Origin: DASZXJ01 sp035545895
GTDB lineage: Bacteria; Planctomycetota; Phycisphaerae; Tepidisphaerales; Tepidisphaeraceae
Assembly: GCA_035545895.1 (NCBI GenBank)
Contig: DASZXJ010000080.1
Location: 1-31,883, forward strand
Direction of reading: 5' to 3'
Length of the DNA: 31,883 nt
In this document: positions 1 through 7,442 of the stretch, piece after piece
How positions within the stretch are numbered: the stretch's first letter is position 1
Layout of the letters: every line of letters starts with the position of its first letter
Program-made: the position numbers and the translations under genes
The notes under the pieces: model-generated
Seen by the model: only the letters and a program-made list of their open reading frames with translations
Database searches by the model: none
Told to the model about the DNA's origin: nothing

Positions 1-241
1 GAGATGAATTTCACTCCACAATTCAAGTCCCACGATCTTTCAACCGTTCTCTCTTTTTCCCCCTTCATTTTCTTAATCTGTGTCATCTGTGAAATCTGTG
101 GATCAAACTCTTGTCTGTAGGCTCCATGAAACTGCACAAAAGTGCGCGCCATATGACGAGTCGGACAAGCGGATTGGTCGATGAAATGCGCTGAATCTTC
201 GCGCATCTGTTCGTTTCCGCAGTGACATCCACCGTGTAAAG
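1..241. other. Left-edge non-coding stretch
   Basis: No convincing gene is seen here. The only open plus-strand frame entering from the left edge runs through a short tandem repeat and reads as low-complexity Ile/Cys/Val sequence, so I do not call it. The stretch holds a 9-nt repeat (76-102, listed separately) and is followed by the terminator-like hairpin of the minus-strand lipoprotein gene. Confidence 0.6.
76..102. repeat. Three-copy 9-nt tandem repeat (ATCTGTGnn)
   Basis: Three consecutive 9-mers share the core ATCTGTG: ATCTGTGTC, ATCTGTGAA and ATCTGTGGA. They lie in AT-rich, non-coding DNA about 140 bases beyond the hairpin that ends the minus-strand lipoprotein gene. Similar ATCTGTG-type phrases recur between genes in many environmental bacterial genomes (recalled, not checked). 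No function is assigned. Confidence 0.6.
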
Positions 242-260
242 CCGCCGACGGTGTCGGCGG
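242..260 (-). terminator. Hairpin downstream of the PEGA/propeller lipoprotein gene
   Basis: A perfect 8-bp stem (CCGCCGAC / GTCGGCGG) with a 3-nt loop lies 16 bases past the stop codon of the minus-strand gene that ends at 276. On the minus strand it is followed by CTTTACA, a poor U-tract, so it is either a weak intrinsic terminator or a 3'-end stabilising hairpin. Confidence 0.55.
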
Positions 261-275
261 AGATTCGGGCGGGAA

Positions 276-2249
276 TTATCGGATCGGCACGCGCCAGATT
301 TGCCACTGGCCGCCGCGGTTGGAACGGAAATAGACCCCGTCCCCGAGGACATCCAGCACGGGGCTGTCATCGAGGCTGCCGTTGCGCGTCAGGCGGATGG
401 GCGTTTCGGGGCGGGCCAGGTCGATCATCCAGATGTCGTAATTTCGGCGGCCCTGGTCGTCGGCGGCGCGGTCGGAAGCGAAAATAATCCGGCTGCCATC
501 GCGGCTGAAGGATGGATCATATTCATCGGCATCGGGAGTTTTGGTGAGATTGCGCGGCGTGCCGCCCTTGTCGCCGGCGATGTAAATTTCGCGGCGGCCG
601 GTCGTGTTGTTCAAGGCGCAAAAGACAACGGCGTCGTTTCTTGGACTGACCCGTGGACGCGTGCCGCTCAGCGAGGTCAGATCGGCCGGCGAACTGGTGC
701 CGATCTGAAGCGATTGCAATCGCGAATCCGTGCGGCTGGAAAACATGGCCTGGTAAAACAACCGAGGCATGGGGTCGCTATCGACCACCGGCCACAAGTC
801 GGTGGTGTCGCCAACACTCAGTTGGACCGGCTGGCCGGTCCCTTCCGTGGCAATGCTGTATATTTTGAAGCGCTTGTTGCCATCGCGGTTGGACGAAAAG
901 ACGATCTGGTCCCCGCCGGGAGTGAAGGCGGGCATCAGGTCGATGGCCTTGCCATCGCCGATCGCGCGAGCGTCGCCGGAGCCGTCAGCATTCACGACAA
1001 AGATTTGCGAGCGCAGATCCTGGCCGCTTGATCCGGATAAAACTGTATAAGCGATCTTCGATCCATCCGGAGCCAGCGCCAGCGAACCCAACTGCGTGCC
1101 TTTTGGAAATTGCGTGATTTGCTTGGCGCGAGGCCGGCCGATCGGTTCGGCGGAGTCCTTCGTTGCAATGGTGTCGGCCAGTTCTGAAATGATTTTCCAG
1201 CCTTCGTTATCCCGCTGAAACACCGGCGAAAGCAGCTTGACGCCGGTCGTGAGGATTTCCTTCAATGCCGTGCGATATTCGATCCGGCCATCATCCCAGC
1301 CCAGGATGAAATGCTGGGGTTCCCATTCCGAATCATCCTTTTTCTTGCTGATGGAAACTTCGTAGGTCTTGAGATCGCCTCGTTCGTTGGTCGGTGTGAA
1401 CGAAAACTTATGCACCAGAATTCCGCTGGCGTCGTTGGGAATCTCCGTGCCGTCAATTTTGACGGTGGCGTCCGGCGGGTCGATAAACAGCCTGGCTTCC
1501 TTTGACTTCACGCCCAGATCGATGCGGTAATCCGTGCGACCTTCATCCCAGCTGAGCGCGACTTCGCCGGCCTCGTATCCCGCCTTGCGGGCGCGAAGTT
1601 TGCGCGGCTCAAACTCGTTGGTTTCCAGATCGACCGGCAGATCGACCATGACGCCCGTCAATGGGCTGACCCCCAGGCGGGTTTGATCGAGAAATATTTC
1701 CGCGCCGCCCGGCTCGGTGTTGATCGAGATCATTTTTTTCATCGGCTCGAGCTTCAGGACATAGGCCAGGTCCTGATCGAGACGCGAGATGACTCGCCTG
1801 GCGGGCTGAAAATTGTCGCGCTCGGCGGAGAGCGTGTGCTGGATCGCAAGGTTGCGGGCATCGACACCCAATTCAACCTCGGCTGACAGCACGGTCACCG
1901 GATCGGGGCTCAGCGGCTTGCCGTCAAGTTTGATGATGGCTGCGGCGGGTTCGACGCGAACGTTAATCCGTCGCGTTTCCGGCTGAAGATTCAAAACCAA
2001 GTCATAAACAGGCGGATCGAGCGTGACCACTTCCAGCTTGTCGCGATAGCCTGCGCGAGACGCAGTCACCCGATGCACGGTGTTGGGCTGTTCGAACGTG
2101 AACATCTGCGTGATCGGGCTGGGGCCGCGATCCACATCATCAATTTTAAGAATGGCATCCGATGGATTGGCGGTGATGGTCATCGTGCGCGTTGGCGCAC
2201 AACCGGCTGCAAGCATCAGCAGTGTGAGCAATAAGAGCTTTTGAAGCAT
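276..2249 (-). CDS. Lipoprotein with PEGA repeats and C-terminal TolB-like beta-propeller
   Basis: Predicted 657-aa envelope lipoprotein. The start is set at 2249: the protein then begins MLQKLLLLTLLMLAAGC, a signal peptide with lipobox LAAGC, and GGAG lies about 9 nt upstream. A longer frame to 2285 adds a non-signal-like stretch. The first half (about 20-330) holds four PEGA-like units, each a short beta-strand with a D/E-rich turn, such as TITANPSDAILKIDD and INTEPGGAEIFLD. The second half (about 375-657) has repeated PD40/TolB-type blades, with phrases such as IVFSSNRDG, IIFASDRAA and VYFRSNRGG. PEGA domains are usually surface or envelope binding modules; TolB-like propellers bind protein partners. 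It follows the 408-aa lipoprotein gene by 55 bases, probably one transcript. A role in cell-surface interactions is inferred; no catalytic motif is seen. Confidence 0.85.
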   Translation of the reverse strand: MLQKLLLLTLLMLAAGCAPTRTMTITANPSDAILKIDDVDRGPSPITQMFTFEQPNTVHRVTASRAGYRDKLEVVTLDPPVYDLVLNLQPETRRINVRVEPAAAIIKLDGKPLSPDPVTVLSAEVELGVDARNLAIQHTLSAERDNFQPARRVISRLDQDLAYVLKLEPMKKMISINTEPGGAEIFLDQTRLGVSPLTGVMVDLPVDLETNEFEPRKLRARKAGYEAGEVALSWDEGRTDYRIDLGVKSKEARLFIDPPDATVKIDGTEIPNDASGILVHKFSFTPTNERGDLKTYEVSISKKKDDSEWEPQHFILGWDDGRIEYRTALKEILTTGVKLLSPVFQRDNEGWKIISELADTIATKDSAEPIGRPRAKQITQFPKGTQLGSLALAPDGSKIAYTVLSGSSGQDLRSQIFVVNADGSGDARAIGDGKAIDLMPAFTPGGDQIVFSSNRDGNKRFKIYSIATEGTGQPVQLSVGDTTDLWPVVDSDPMPRLFYQAMFSSRTDSRLQSLQIGTSSPADLTSLSGTRPRVSPRNDAVVFCALNNTTGRREIYIAGDKGGTPRNLTKTPDADEYDPSFSRDGSRIIFASDRAADDQGRRNYDIWMIDLARPETPIRLTRNGSLDDSPVLDVLGDGVYFRSNRGGQWQIWRVPIR

Positions 2250-2304
2250 GACCAGCGGCTCCAACCGCTGCAAATCATACTCCAAACCGCGCGCCGGGCG
2301 GAAC

Positions 2305-3531
2305 TTATTGTGCGACGATCACCAGCGGCACGGTGGCCTCGGCGACATGATTGGACTGCGTATCCACCACGCTCACTTTCAAAAGATACCGCCCAGGCGG
2401 CAATGAACGAGGCAGCGTCACGATTTCCCGCAGAAAATGGTCGTGCCGCCGAACATGCGATTCATCCACGTCCGAGCTGGTCTTGGCGGACCAGACGGGG
2501 ATTGCCTGGTCCGTGTAAAGCGTCATGTCGCGCGTCAGACGGGTTTCCCACATCTGCTTGTCGTTGAGATTGGAAAGAAAATTGGCGACTTCGAAATAAA
2601 CAATGAACTGATTGTCGCGTTCATTGGCAGCAGGGACCTTGAATCGAGAAGTGGGAAGCCGCTCGTATTTCCCGAAGCCTTTTACATCCGTGCAAAGCGC
2701 CAAAGTTGGAATCGTCAGATCGGCTTGCGATCGCAACCGGTCGGCCATCTCCAGAATCGGTCGAACTTTGGTGGACAACAGCGCGTTGCTGTCCGACCGG
2801 AGCGTATTACGGAAATTGCTGATCCCATCGAGAACGGCGGTCACCAATTCGCGGTCTTCCGTTGGAAGCGCAGCCAGGGTTGATAGATCGGGCGTCGGTT
2901 CATCCTGAATCAATCGGAGCATCTGATATTCGGTATGTGCCCAGACATCGCGCGGGTCGTCCTTGATTTGAGACGAAAGCTTGGCACTCAAACCATCGCT
3001 CGATGTCGGCACCACCGGCTTGGCGGATAATTGCGTGTCGGGATTTGACGGCGCCAATGCAATTGGAGAATTGGATGCAATCGACGGTTTGGCGGGCGCT
3101 GGCGATGCGGTCTTTGCCGGAGCCGGAGCCGGCGCGGGCGCCGATTGCGCAGCCGCGGGAATGGTCGCGCCGGCCTGGCTGGCGCCGCTGTCTGGTCCCA
3201 AGCGAAGATCGGACCCGTCGGGAATCCTGGCGGTTTCCGGGTCTTCCCACTGCACGACGTTGGGCTTGCGCGCCAGCCCTGTCTTGGCGGTGGGGTGAGC
3301 CTCGACCAGAGGCGACATCTTCTGCGTGTAATCCTTGGTTTTTTGCGCCAACAGATCAGGCGAGGCAGCAGCAGCATCCATCTGATCGACCGGACGGGGA
3401 GGCCCGGCTTTTTGCTCGCTCGCTCCCACCGGTTGCCATTCGCGCGATCGAACCTTGCCCGACGAGCCGCATCCCTGCATAGTCCCCACTGTCATCAGCA
3501 ACACCAGCACGATCCAGTGTCGAATTTTCAT
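2305..3531 (-). CDS. Lipoprotein of unknown function with Pro/Ala-rich linker
   Basis: Predicted 408-aa secreted lipoprotein. An N-terminal hydrophobic segment (MKIRHWIVLVLLMTVGTMQG) ends at Cys21 in a slightly atypical lipobox (MQGC). Residues about 110-185 are a low-complexity Pro/Ala/Ser linker, followed by an alpha-helical region and, from about 295, a beta-rich C-terminal domain ending near VPLVIVAQ. I do not recognise a named family. The start is well supported: AAGGA lies 6 nt before ATG at 3531, and a good promoter sits 50-75 bases upstream. It is first in a probable two-gene operon with the PEGA/propeller lipoprotein, suggesting the two are exported together, perhaps in one envelope assembly (inference). 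Confidence 0.8.
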   Translation of the reverse strand: MKIRHWIVLVLLMTVGTMQGCGSSGKVRSREWQPVGASEQKAGPPRPVDQMDAAAASPDLLAQKTKDYTQKMSPLVEAHPTAKTGLARKPNVVQWEDPETARIPDGSDLRLGPDSGASQAGATIPAAAQSAPAPAPAPAKTASPAPAKPSIASNSPIALAPSNPDTQLSAKPVVPTSSDGLSAKLSSQIKDDPRDVWAHTEYQMLRLIQDEPTPDLSTLAALPTEDRELVTAVLDGISNFRNTLRSDSNALLSTKVRPILEMADRLRSQADLTIPTLALCTDVKGFGKYERLPTSRFKVPAANERDNQFIVYFEVANFLSNLNDKQMWETRLTRDMTLYTDQAIPVWSAKTSSDVDESHVRRHDHFLREIVTLPRSLPPGRYLLKVSVVDTQSNHVAEATVPLVIVAQ

Positions 3532-3579
3532 GGTCCGTCCTTGGACAATAAACCGAGAATTATTTCCTGGCCCGCAAGA

Positions 3580-3607
3580 AGTATACTTTCGCGACTCGCG
3601 CTGACAA
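3580..3607 (-). promoter_or_regulatory. Sigma70-type promoter of the lipoprotein operon
   Basis: On the minus strand, TTGTCA (3602-3607) and TATACT (3580-3585) are separated by 16 bases. The expected start site leaves a leader of about 40 nt before the ATG at 3531, which has AAGGA at the correct distance. No operator-like dyad is seen around it. Confidence 0.65.
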
Positions 3608-3626
3608 GACTATGAGCATTTTACGG

Positions 3627-3720
3627 AAACGGGTACTGGTGCATTTCCAAATGTGACACGGGCTTTCAGCCCGTGCTCATGGGCTGAAAGCCCATGTCAC
3701 GTTCAAACTGCACCAGTACC
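3627..3720. repeat. Nested palindromic intergenic repeat, copy A
   Basis: The outer arms GGTACTGGTGCA (3632-3643) and TGCACCAGTACC (3709-3720) are exact inverse complements. Inside, GTGACA (3653-3658) and TGTCAC (3695-3700) bracket two hairpins: CACGGGCTTTCAGCCCGTG (3657-3675) and ATGGGCTGAAAGCCCAT (3679-3695). The two inner hairpins share the GGGCT-AGCCC core in opposite orientation. This resembles REP/BIME-type elements mobilised by RAYT transposases. It lies in the gap between two genes of the same orientation. Confidence 0.8.
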
Positions 3721-3721
3721 G

Positions 3722-3834
3722 AAACGGGTACTGGTGCAGTTTGATGTGACACGGCCTTTGCAGGCCGTGCGAAGTACCGCATGGGCTGGAAAACCCCATG
3801 TCACGATAAACTCTCCTGTTCTTCAAACTGCACC
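3722..3834. repeat. Nested palindromic intergenic repeat, copy B (diverged)
   Basis: This is a second, tandem copy of the element ending at 3720. It opens with the same AAACGGGTACTGGTGCA phrase, then ATGTGACACGGCC, a hairpin GCCTTTGCAGGC, CATGGGCTGGAAAACCCCATG, TGTCAC, and ends CAAACTGCACCGG. The outer right arm has decayed and the right inner arm is imperfect, so it is older or less constrained than copy A. It ends about 26 bases from the stop codon of the GAF-PP2C gene and may serve as that gene's 3' boundary. Confidence 0.75.
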
Positions 3835-3859
3835 GGAATCCTGAGACGAATTCGATCGA

Positions 3860-5113
3860 TTACTTTTCGCCCGGCGTTGCGATCACCATCGTCTGATCGT
3901 CCTTGGGTTCGTCATTCCCCTGCCACTGGAGCATGGCGGCTTTGACTTGTTCGATGATGCGATCCGGCTCACAGCTTCCGTTGCAGATAATCGATTCAAG
4001 CCGGTCGTTGCCGAACTGCGAGCCATCCGGCGCGAACGATTCGGCGATGCCGTCGCTGGTCACGCAAATCAGCCCGCCTTTTTTCAATTTCACGGGTTCA
4101 GTCGGATCGGGCATGAATTGAGGCATGATTCCCAGCGGCGGCGCGGACGAATCGTACGATTTCATCGGCTCATCACCCGATGCGCGAATGAAAATCGGTC
4201 CATGTCCGGCGCTGCACCATTGCAAAGTGCCATCAGGTGAAAGGAATCCGCAAAATGCCGTGACAAATTTGCCGGCGTCAAGGTCTTCGGACAATCGCGC
4301 ATTGGCGCAGGCGAGCAGTTCGGCGGGATCGGGATTCCCGCGGCACATGGCGCGAATCAGCGTGCGCGTTTGCGAGACCACCAGCGCCGGGCCGATGCCG
4401 TGTCCGGTGGCATCGCCGAGAAAGATTCCCAGGCGTCCATCCTCGGTTTTCCAAAGGTCGTAGGCATCTCCTCCGGTAATGGAGGCGGCGTGGGTGTAAC
4501 CGCCGGAGATGATCCCGGGAATTTCTGGAGGATTTGCTGGAATTAGCGCTGACTGAACATCCTTGGCGAGTTCCATTTCGCGGCGCAGGGACACGGCTTC
4601 GATGGCGGCTTGCTGAAGGTTGTATCGTTGAATCGCCACACCCGCCTGGTCGGAGAGGAGTTCGATCATCGCCTCCTCGGTCGGCGCAAACGGTCCGCCC
4701 TTTTTATTGACTGCCTGGATCACGCCAACCGGTTTGCCCTCAACATCGAGCATGGGCGCGGTCAACAGGTTGCGCGTGACGAAGCCGCTGCGGCGATCGG
4801 GTTCCGGGTTAAATCGAGCGTCCTTGTATGGCTCGGGCACATGAAGCGTGCGGTTGCTCTTGAAGACATGACCGACAATGCCCGCGCCGCTGGGCACGCG
4901 AATCTCCCTGGACATCAGCGCGATCTTGGTCCAAAGCTGGTCGGCTTTGGGGTCATATAAAAAGATGCTCGCTCGCTCGCAGTCGAGCAGGGCGCAGGCG
5001 GTTTCGGCGATATGGGTGAGGAGCAAATCCAGATCGGCGGTGACGGTGAGCAGGCGCGTCAGCTTGAGCACCTGTTTCATTTGGGCCGACGAAATGGAAT
5101 TATCCGAGGTCAT
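3860..5113 (-). CDS. GAF-domain PP2C (RsbU/SpoIIE-type) serine phosphatase
   Basis: 417-aa cytoplasmic signalling protein. Residues about 25-165 form a GAF domain (phrases CALLDCERASIFLYD, VPSGAGIVGHV, GVIQAVNKKGGPF), which binds small ligands or senses redox. A short helical linker (REMELAKDVQSALIPANPP, typical of RsbU-like proteins) leads to a PP2C/SpoIIE domain (about 205-415) with metal-binding motifs GGDAYD and GDATGHG, plus SAGHGP and TSDGI. Such proteins dephosphorylate anti-sigma-factor antagonists in partner-switching pathways. No HATPase kinase or STAS partner is encoded nearby, so its target lies elsewhere. The start at 5113 has no strong ribosome-binding site; Met12 is an alternative. 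It is divergent from the DUF3891 gene, with only 52 bases between. Confidence 0.9.
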   Translation of the reverse strand: MTSDNSISSAQMKQVLKLTRLLTVTADLDLLLTHIAETACALLDCERASIFLYDPKADQLWTKIALMSREIRVPSGAGIVGHVFKSNRTLHVPEPYKDARFNPEPDRRSGFVTRNLLTAPMLDVEGKPVGVIQAVNKKGGPFAPTEEAMIELLSDQAGVAIQRYNLQQAAIEAVSLRREMELAKDVQSALIPANPPEIPGIISGGYTHAASITGGDAYDLWKTEDGRLGIFLGDATGHGIGPALVVSQTRTLIRAMCRGNPDPAELLACANARLSEDLDAGKFVTAFCGFLSPDGTLQWCSAGHGPIFIRASGDEPMKSYDSSAPPLGIMPQFMPDPTEPVKLKKGGLICVTSDGIAESFAPDGSQFGNDRLESIICNGSCEPDRIIEQVKAAMLQWQGNDEPKDDQTMVIATPGEK

Positions 5114-5165
5114 TGATTCGCTAGGCCGCTGGTCGAGTCAAGGGGGCTATTGTACGCTAATATCG

Positions 5166-5981
5166 ATGATTCGCCGACAAGTTGGGCAAGAATACTGGTT
5201 AATTACACAAGCCGATCACGCCAGGCTGAGCGGCCGGCTCGCCGAGTACGGGGGTAATTCCCGCTTTGCCGCTCCTTCTTCAGAGACGGCAATCATGGGC
5301 ATCGCATTGCATGATAGTGGTTGGCCCGATCACGATGAAGCACCCACCATCAATCCAAACGGCCAGCCGCTCGATGTTTTTGAAACGCCCCGCAGCCTGG
5401 CCTTGAGCATCTGGCAACACTCGGTAAACCGGGTAACGGAGCGGGATGTCTATGCCGGCCTTTTGGTGAATTTACATATGTTCAGCCTTTCGATTTTTTC
5501 GACCCAAAGCACGCTGGCACCGGGAGGAACCTGGGATTTGAAGGACCCGCGAGCACGATTCGAGGTCAACCGCTTCCAGCATAAGATGGTCGAAATACAG
5601 GAATCGCTGCGTCTGAAGCTCGGCATGCGCACGGACCTGCCGCTGGAATATGGCGTGGCGAGGAATTCAACCGATCCGGCCGAACGGCGGCTGGCGAAAG
5701 ACTTCCAATGGCTGGCGGCGATGGATCAACTCAGCCTGTGCATTTGCTGCACCCAGCCGCCGTTCAATACGCTTTCGTCGATGTCGCTGTCGGTCAATCG
5801 ACCGGTCGATGAAGTGGTGATGGTCGATCCCTGGCCATTTAAGCAGACGAAATTTCAGGTGACGTTCCCGTTCCGCCGCTTGCCGGTTCAGCGCTATGCC
5901 GATCAAACCGAGTTGTGCTCTCTTTTTCGATCCGTATCGCCCGAGCAATTTACTGTGACCGTTCAAAACTCTAACATCTAG
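5166..5981 (+). CDS. DUF3891 family protein
   Basis: 271-aa protein resembling the DUF3891 family, whose function is not established. The start at 5166 (MIRRQVGQEYW) is chosen because this is where family-like sequence begins; the frame is open much further upstream, but that part overlaps the divergent GAF-PP2C gene antisense. Features include Gln/His-containing ITQADHARLSGRLAEYGG near the N-terminus, IALHDSGWPDHDEAP (about residues 48-62) and IWQHSVNRV with a long helical region. The His/Asp pattern (HDSGW, H in WQH) recalls HD-like metal sites, but I cannot confirm one. It is first of a three-gene unit, with the lipoprotein gene 2 bases downstream. Confidence 0.75.
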   Translation: MIRRQVGQEYWLITQADHARLSGRLAEYGGNSRFAAPSSETAIMGIALHDSGWPDHDEAPTINPNGQPLDVFETPRSLALSIWQHSVNRVTERDVYAGLLVNLHMFSLSIFSTQSTLAPGGTWDLKDPRARFEVNRFQHKMVEIQESLRLKLGMRTDLPLEYGVARNSTDPAERRLAKDFQWLAAMDQLSLCICCTQPPFNTLSSMSLSVNRPVDEVVMVDPWPFKQTKFQVTFPFRRLPVQRYADQTELCSLFRSVSPEQFTVTVQNSNI

Positions 5982-5983
5982 CC

Positions 5984-6421
5984 ATGCGAACCGCCCCACT
6001 GTTTTTGTTGTGCTTCATTGTTGGCTGCTCGTCGATGCAGCGCCGGACCTACGATGTGCTGGTTAAGAACGATTCCGCCAAGCCGGTGACGATCTGGCTG
6101 ACCAAGGACGGCCCCGCCTGGGAGAATGGCTGGAAGAGCCCGGAAGACCTGGCGATCGAAAGCCCGAAGATGGATGAGCGAATTTCCGGCGTAATCGTTC
6201 CGCCGGGCAAAACCGCCTCCACCGGACAGGTCAGCGGTGAGTTTGCGCCATCGACACAGGCGATCCTTCGAGTTTATCTCGGCCAGCGATTGATTCACGA
6301 ACTGCTCGCGATGGATCGCGGCACGCACGATCGAATTGATGTCACCTTGAAACCGGGAAGCAACTCATTGCTGGTGACCGATGACGGCTCGGGCATCAAG
6401 GTCGAAAAACAGGCCAGGTGA
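5984..6421 (+). CDS. Small lipoprotein of unknown function
   Basis: 145-aa predicted lipoprotein: hydrophobic MRTAPLFLLCFIVG followed by Cys15 (lipobox IVGC), then SSMQRRTYDV. The mature part is beta-rich (YDVLVKNDSAKPVTIWLT, IVPPGKTASTGQVSGEF, RIDVTLKPGSNSLLVTDD) and looks like a single immunoglobulin- or transthyretin-like fold; no family recognised. It starts 2 bases after the DUF3891 stop and its TGA overlaps the ATG of the MoaB/MogA gene, so the three are probably co-translated. Confidence 0.75.
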   Translation: MRTAPLFLLCFIVGCSSMQRRTYDVLVKNDSAKPVTIWLTKDGPAWENGWKSPEDLAIESPKMDERISGVIVPPGKTASTGQVSGEFAPSTQAILRVYLGQRLIHELLAMDRGTHDRIDVTLKPGSNSLLVTDDGSGIKVEKQAR

Positions 6422-6927
6422 TGGGATACGAAGAACATCATCGCAAGGCTGAGGGCATTATCGTAAGGTGCGCCGTAATCACGCTCAGCGATACGCGAAA
6501 TGAATCCAACGACACGAGCGGCAAATTGATCCGCGACTTGCTGACGCAAAGCGGACACACGATTGCGTCTTACCAGGTACTTCGCGATGAGCCGGCTGAG
6601 CTTGAGGCTGCCGTCTCGACATTGCTCGAATCGGATCAAGTCGATGCGATCCTGACCAATGGCGGCACGGGAATCAGCAAACGCGATCAAACCATCTCGG
6701 CGATTGAGAAACATCTGGATATCGAGTTGCCCGGGTTCGGCGAACTGTTTCGCATGCTCAGTTGGGAACAAATCGCCAGCGGCGCAATGCTCAGCCGGGC
6801 TATTGGTGGAATTGCCAAAGGGAAGCTGATATTTGCCATGCCCGGCTCAACCCAGGCGGTGGAATTGGCAATGACCCAACTCATTCTGCCGGAATTGAAG
6901 CACCTCACGCGAGAATTGAGAAAATAA
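6421..6927 (+). CDS. moaB: MoaB/MogA-family molybdenum cofactor protein
   Basis: 168-aa protein of the MoaB/MogA (MPT-binding) family, which adenylylates molybdopterin before molybdenum insertion. Visible motifs: VITLSDTRNESNDTSG near residue 20, LTNGGTGISKRDQT (the conserved GGTG loop, about 80-93), and the C-terminal FAMPGSTQAVELAMTQLILPEL. Length is typical. The ATG at 6421 overlaps the TGA of the lipoprotein gene by one base; a GTG one codon earlier is the alternative. Only this Moco gene is present here, so the rest of the pathway must be elsewhere. MoaB and MogA cannot be separated with certainty by eye. Confidence 0.88.
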   Translation: MGYEEHHRKAEGIIVRCAVITLSDTRNESNDTSGKLIRDLLTQSGHTIASYQVLRDEPAELEAAVSTLLESDQVDAILTNGGTGISKRDQTISAIEKHLDIELPGFGELFRMLSWEQIASGAMLSRAIGGIAKGKLIFAMPGSTQAVELAMTQLILPELKHLTRELRK

Positions 6928-6929
6928 CC

Positions 6930-6993
6930 CATTTAGCGGCGGTGCCTGCACCGCGCTTATTTCAGAACGCAGTACAAGCACCGCCGCTAAATG
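6930..6993. repeat. 64-bp palindromic element after moaB
   Basis: Perfect 15-bp terminal inverted repeats CATTTAGCGGCGGTG (6930-6944) and CACCGCCGCTAAATG (6979-6993). The left arm also folds locally (GGTGC CT GCACC, 6941-6952). It begins 2 bases after the moaB stop codon. It could act as a bidirectional terminator or be a REP/MITE-like element; its sequence is unrelated to the repeat at 3627-3834. Confidence 0.7.
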
Positions 6994-7010
6994 AAGGAAA
7001 CGGATGCGCC

Positions 7011-7038
7011 TTGACTCATTTTGGGGGGCATCTAAGAT
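7011..7038 (+). promoter_or_regulatory. Promoter of tRNA-Glu
   Basis: TTGACT (7011-7016) and TAAGAT (7033-7038) are separated by 16 bases. The predicted start site falls about 7 bases before the mature tRNA 5' end at 7052. A GGGGGG run lies within the spacer. Confidence 0.65.
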
Positions 7039-7051
7039 GCGCTTCTCAGAC

Positions 7052-7124
7052 GCCCCCATCGTCTAGTGGCCTAGGATAGCTGGTTCTCAGCCAGCGGACA
7101 GGGGTTCGACTCCCCTTGGGGGTA
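7052..7124 (+). tRNA. tRNA-Glu (anticodon CTC)
   Basis: The 73-nt sequence folds as a cloverleaf. Acceptor GCCCCCA pairs with TGGGGGT (one G-T at the end), with discriminator A. The D arm GTCTAGTGGCCTAGGAT is typical of bacterial tRNA-Glu. The anticodon stem GCTGG/CCAGC closes loop TTCTCAG, giving anticodon CTC, which reads GAG. The T arm is AGGGG-TTCGACT-CCCCT. No CCA is encoded. It has its own promoter upstream and an intrinsic terminator 5 bases downstream, so it is a single-gene unit. Confidence 0.95.
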
Positions 7125-7128
7125 TACG

Positions 7129-7151
7129 ACCCGTAGAAATACGGGTTTTTT
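7129..7151 (+). terminator. Intrinsic terminator of tRNA-Glu
   Basis: Stem ACCCGTA (7129-7135) / TACGGGT (7140-7146) with a GAAA tetraloop, followed directly by a run of six T. Textbook rho-independent terminator immediately after the tRNA. Confidence 0.9.
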
Positions 7152-7220
7152 CATGCGCGTCGATTCGTCGAAGTTCCAAAGTCATCCAGACAATTACAGG
7201 TTTCATCCCCGAGGAGCGGA

Positions 7221-7436
7221 TTACTTTGTCATGTTCTTCAATATCATGGCCGCAACGTTGGCCTTCGAATCCTGGTCGAGAATGGCCGACTGAATATGCC
7301 TGTCCTGATTATCGAAGAACTCCACAAGCCTGGAAAAGATTGCAAGCTGTGTCATTCCATGAGATTCGCCCAGCGTTAAAACCTTTTTCTTGGCGGGTCC
7401 GGTCAAGTCAATCCGCATAATGAAACGCTTGTTCAT
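7221..7436 (-). CDS. Small ribbon-helix-helix-like protein
   Basis: 71-aa basic protein. The N-terminal strand-like KRFIMRIDL followed by two helices (AKKKVLTLGESHGMTQLAIFSR and LVEFFDNQDRHIQ) fits an Arc/MetJ-type ribbon-helix-helix layout; small MRIDL-type proteins like this are, to my recollection, common in Planctomycetes. A DNA-binding role is inferred only. A promoter (7443-7470) ends 6 bases before the ATG and no ribosome-binding site is present, implying a leaderless mRNA. It follows the hydrogenase-linked phosphatase gene on the same strand by 87 bases but appears to have its own promoter. Confidence 0.7.
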   Translation of the reverse strand: MNKRFIMRIDLTGPAKKKVLTLGESHGMTQLAIFSRLVEFFDNQDRHIQSAILDQDSKANVAAMILKNMTK

Positions 7437-7442
7437 GCGATC

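Noticed and set aside
1..120. Open plus-strand frame entering from the left edge (Ile/Cys/Val-rich)
   Set aside because: It runs through the ATCTGTG tandem repeat, a common source of spurious frames, and stops at about 120.
300..1031. 243-codon open frame on the plus strand
   Set aside because: It is antisense to the PEGA/propeller lipoprotein gene, which has clear domains and a signal peptide; the translation is Ala/Gly-rich without family features.
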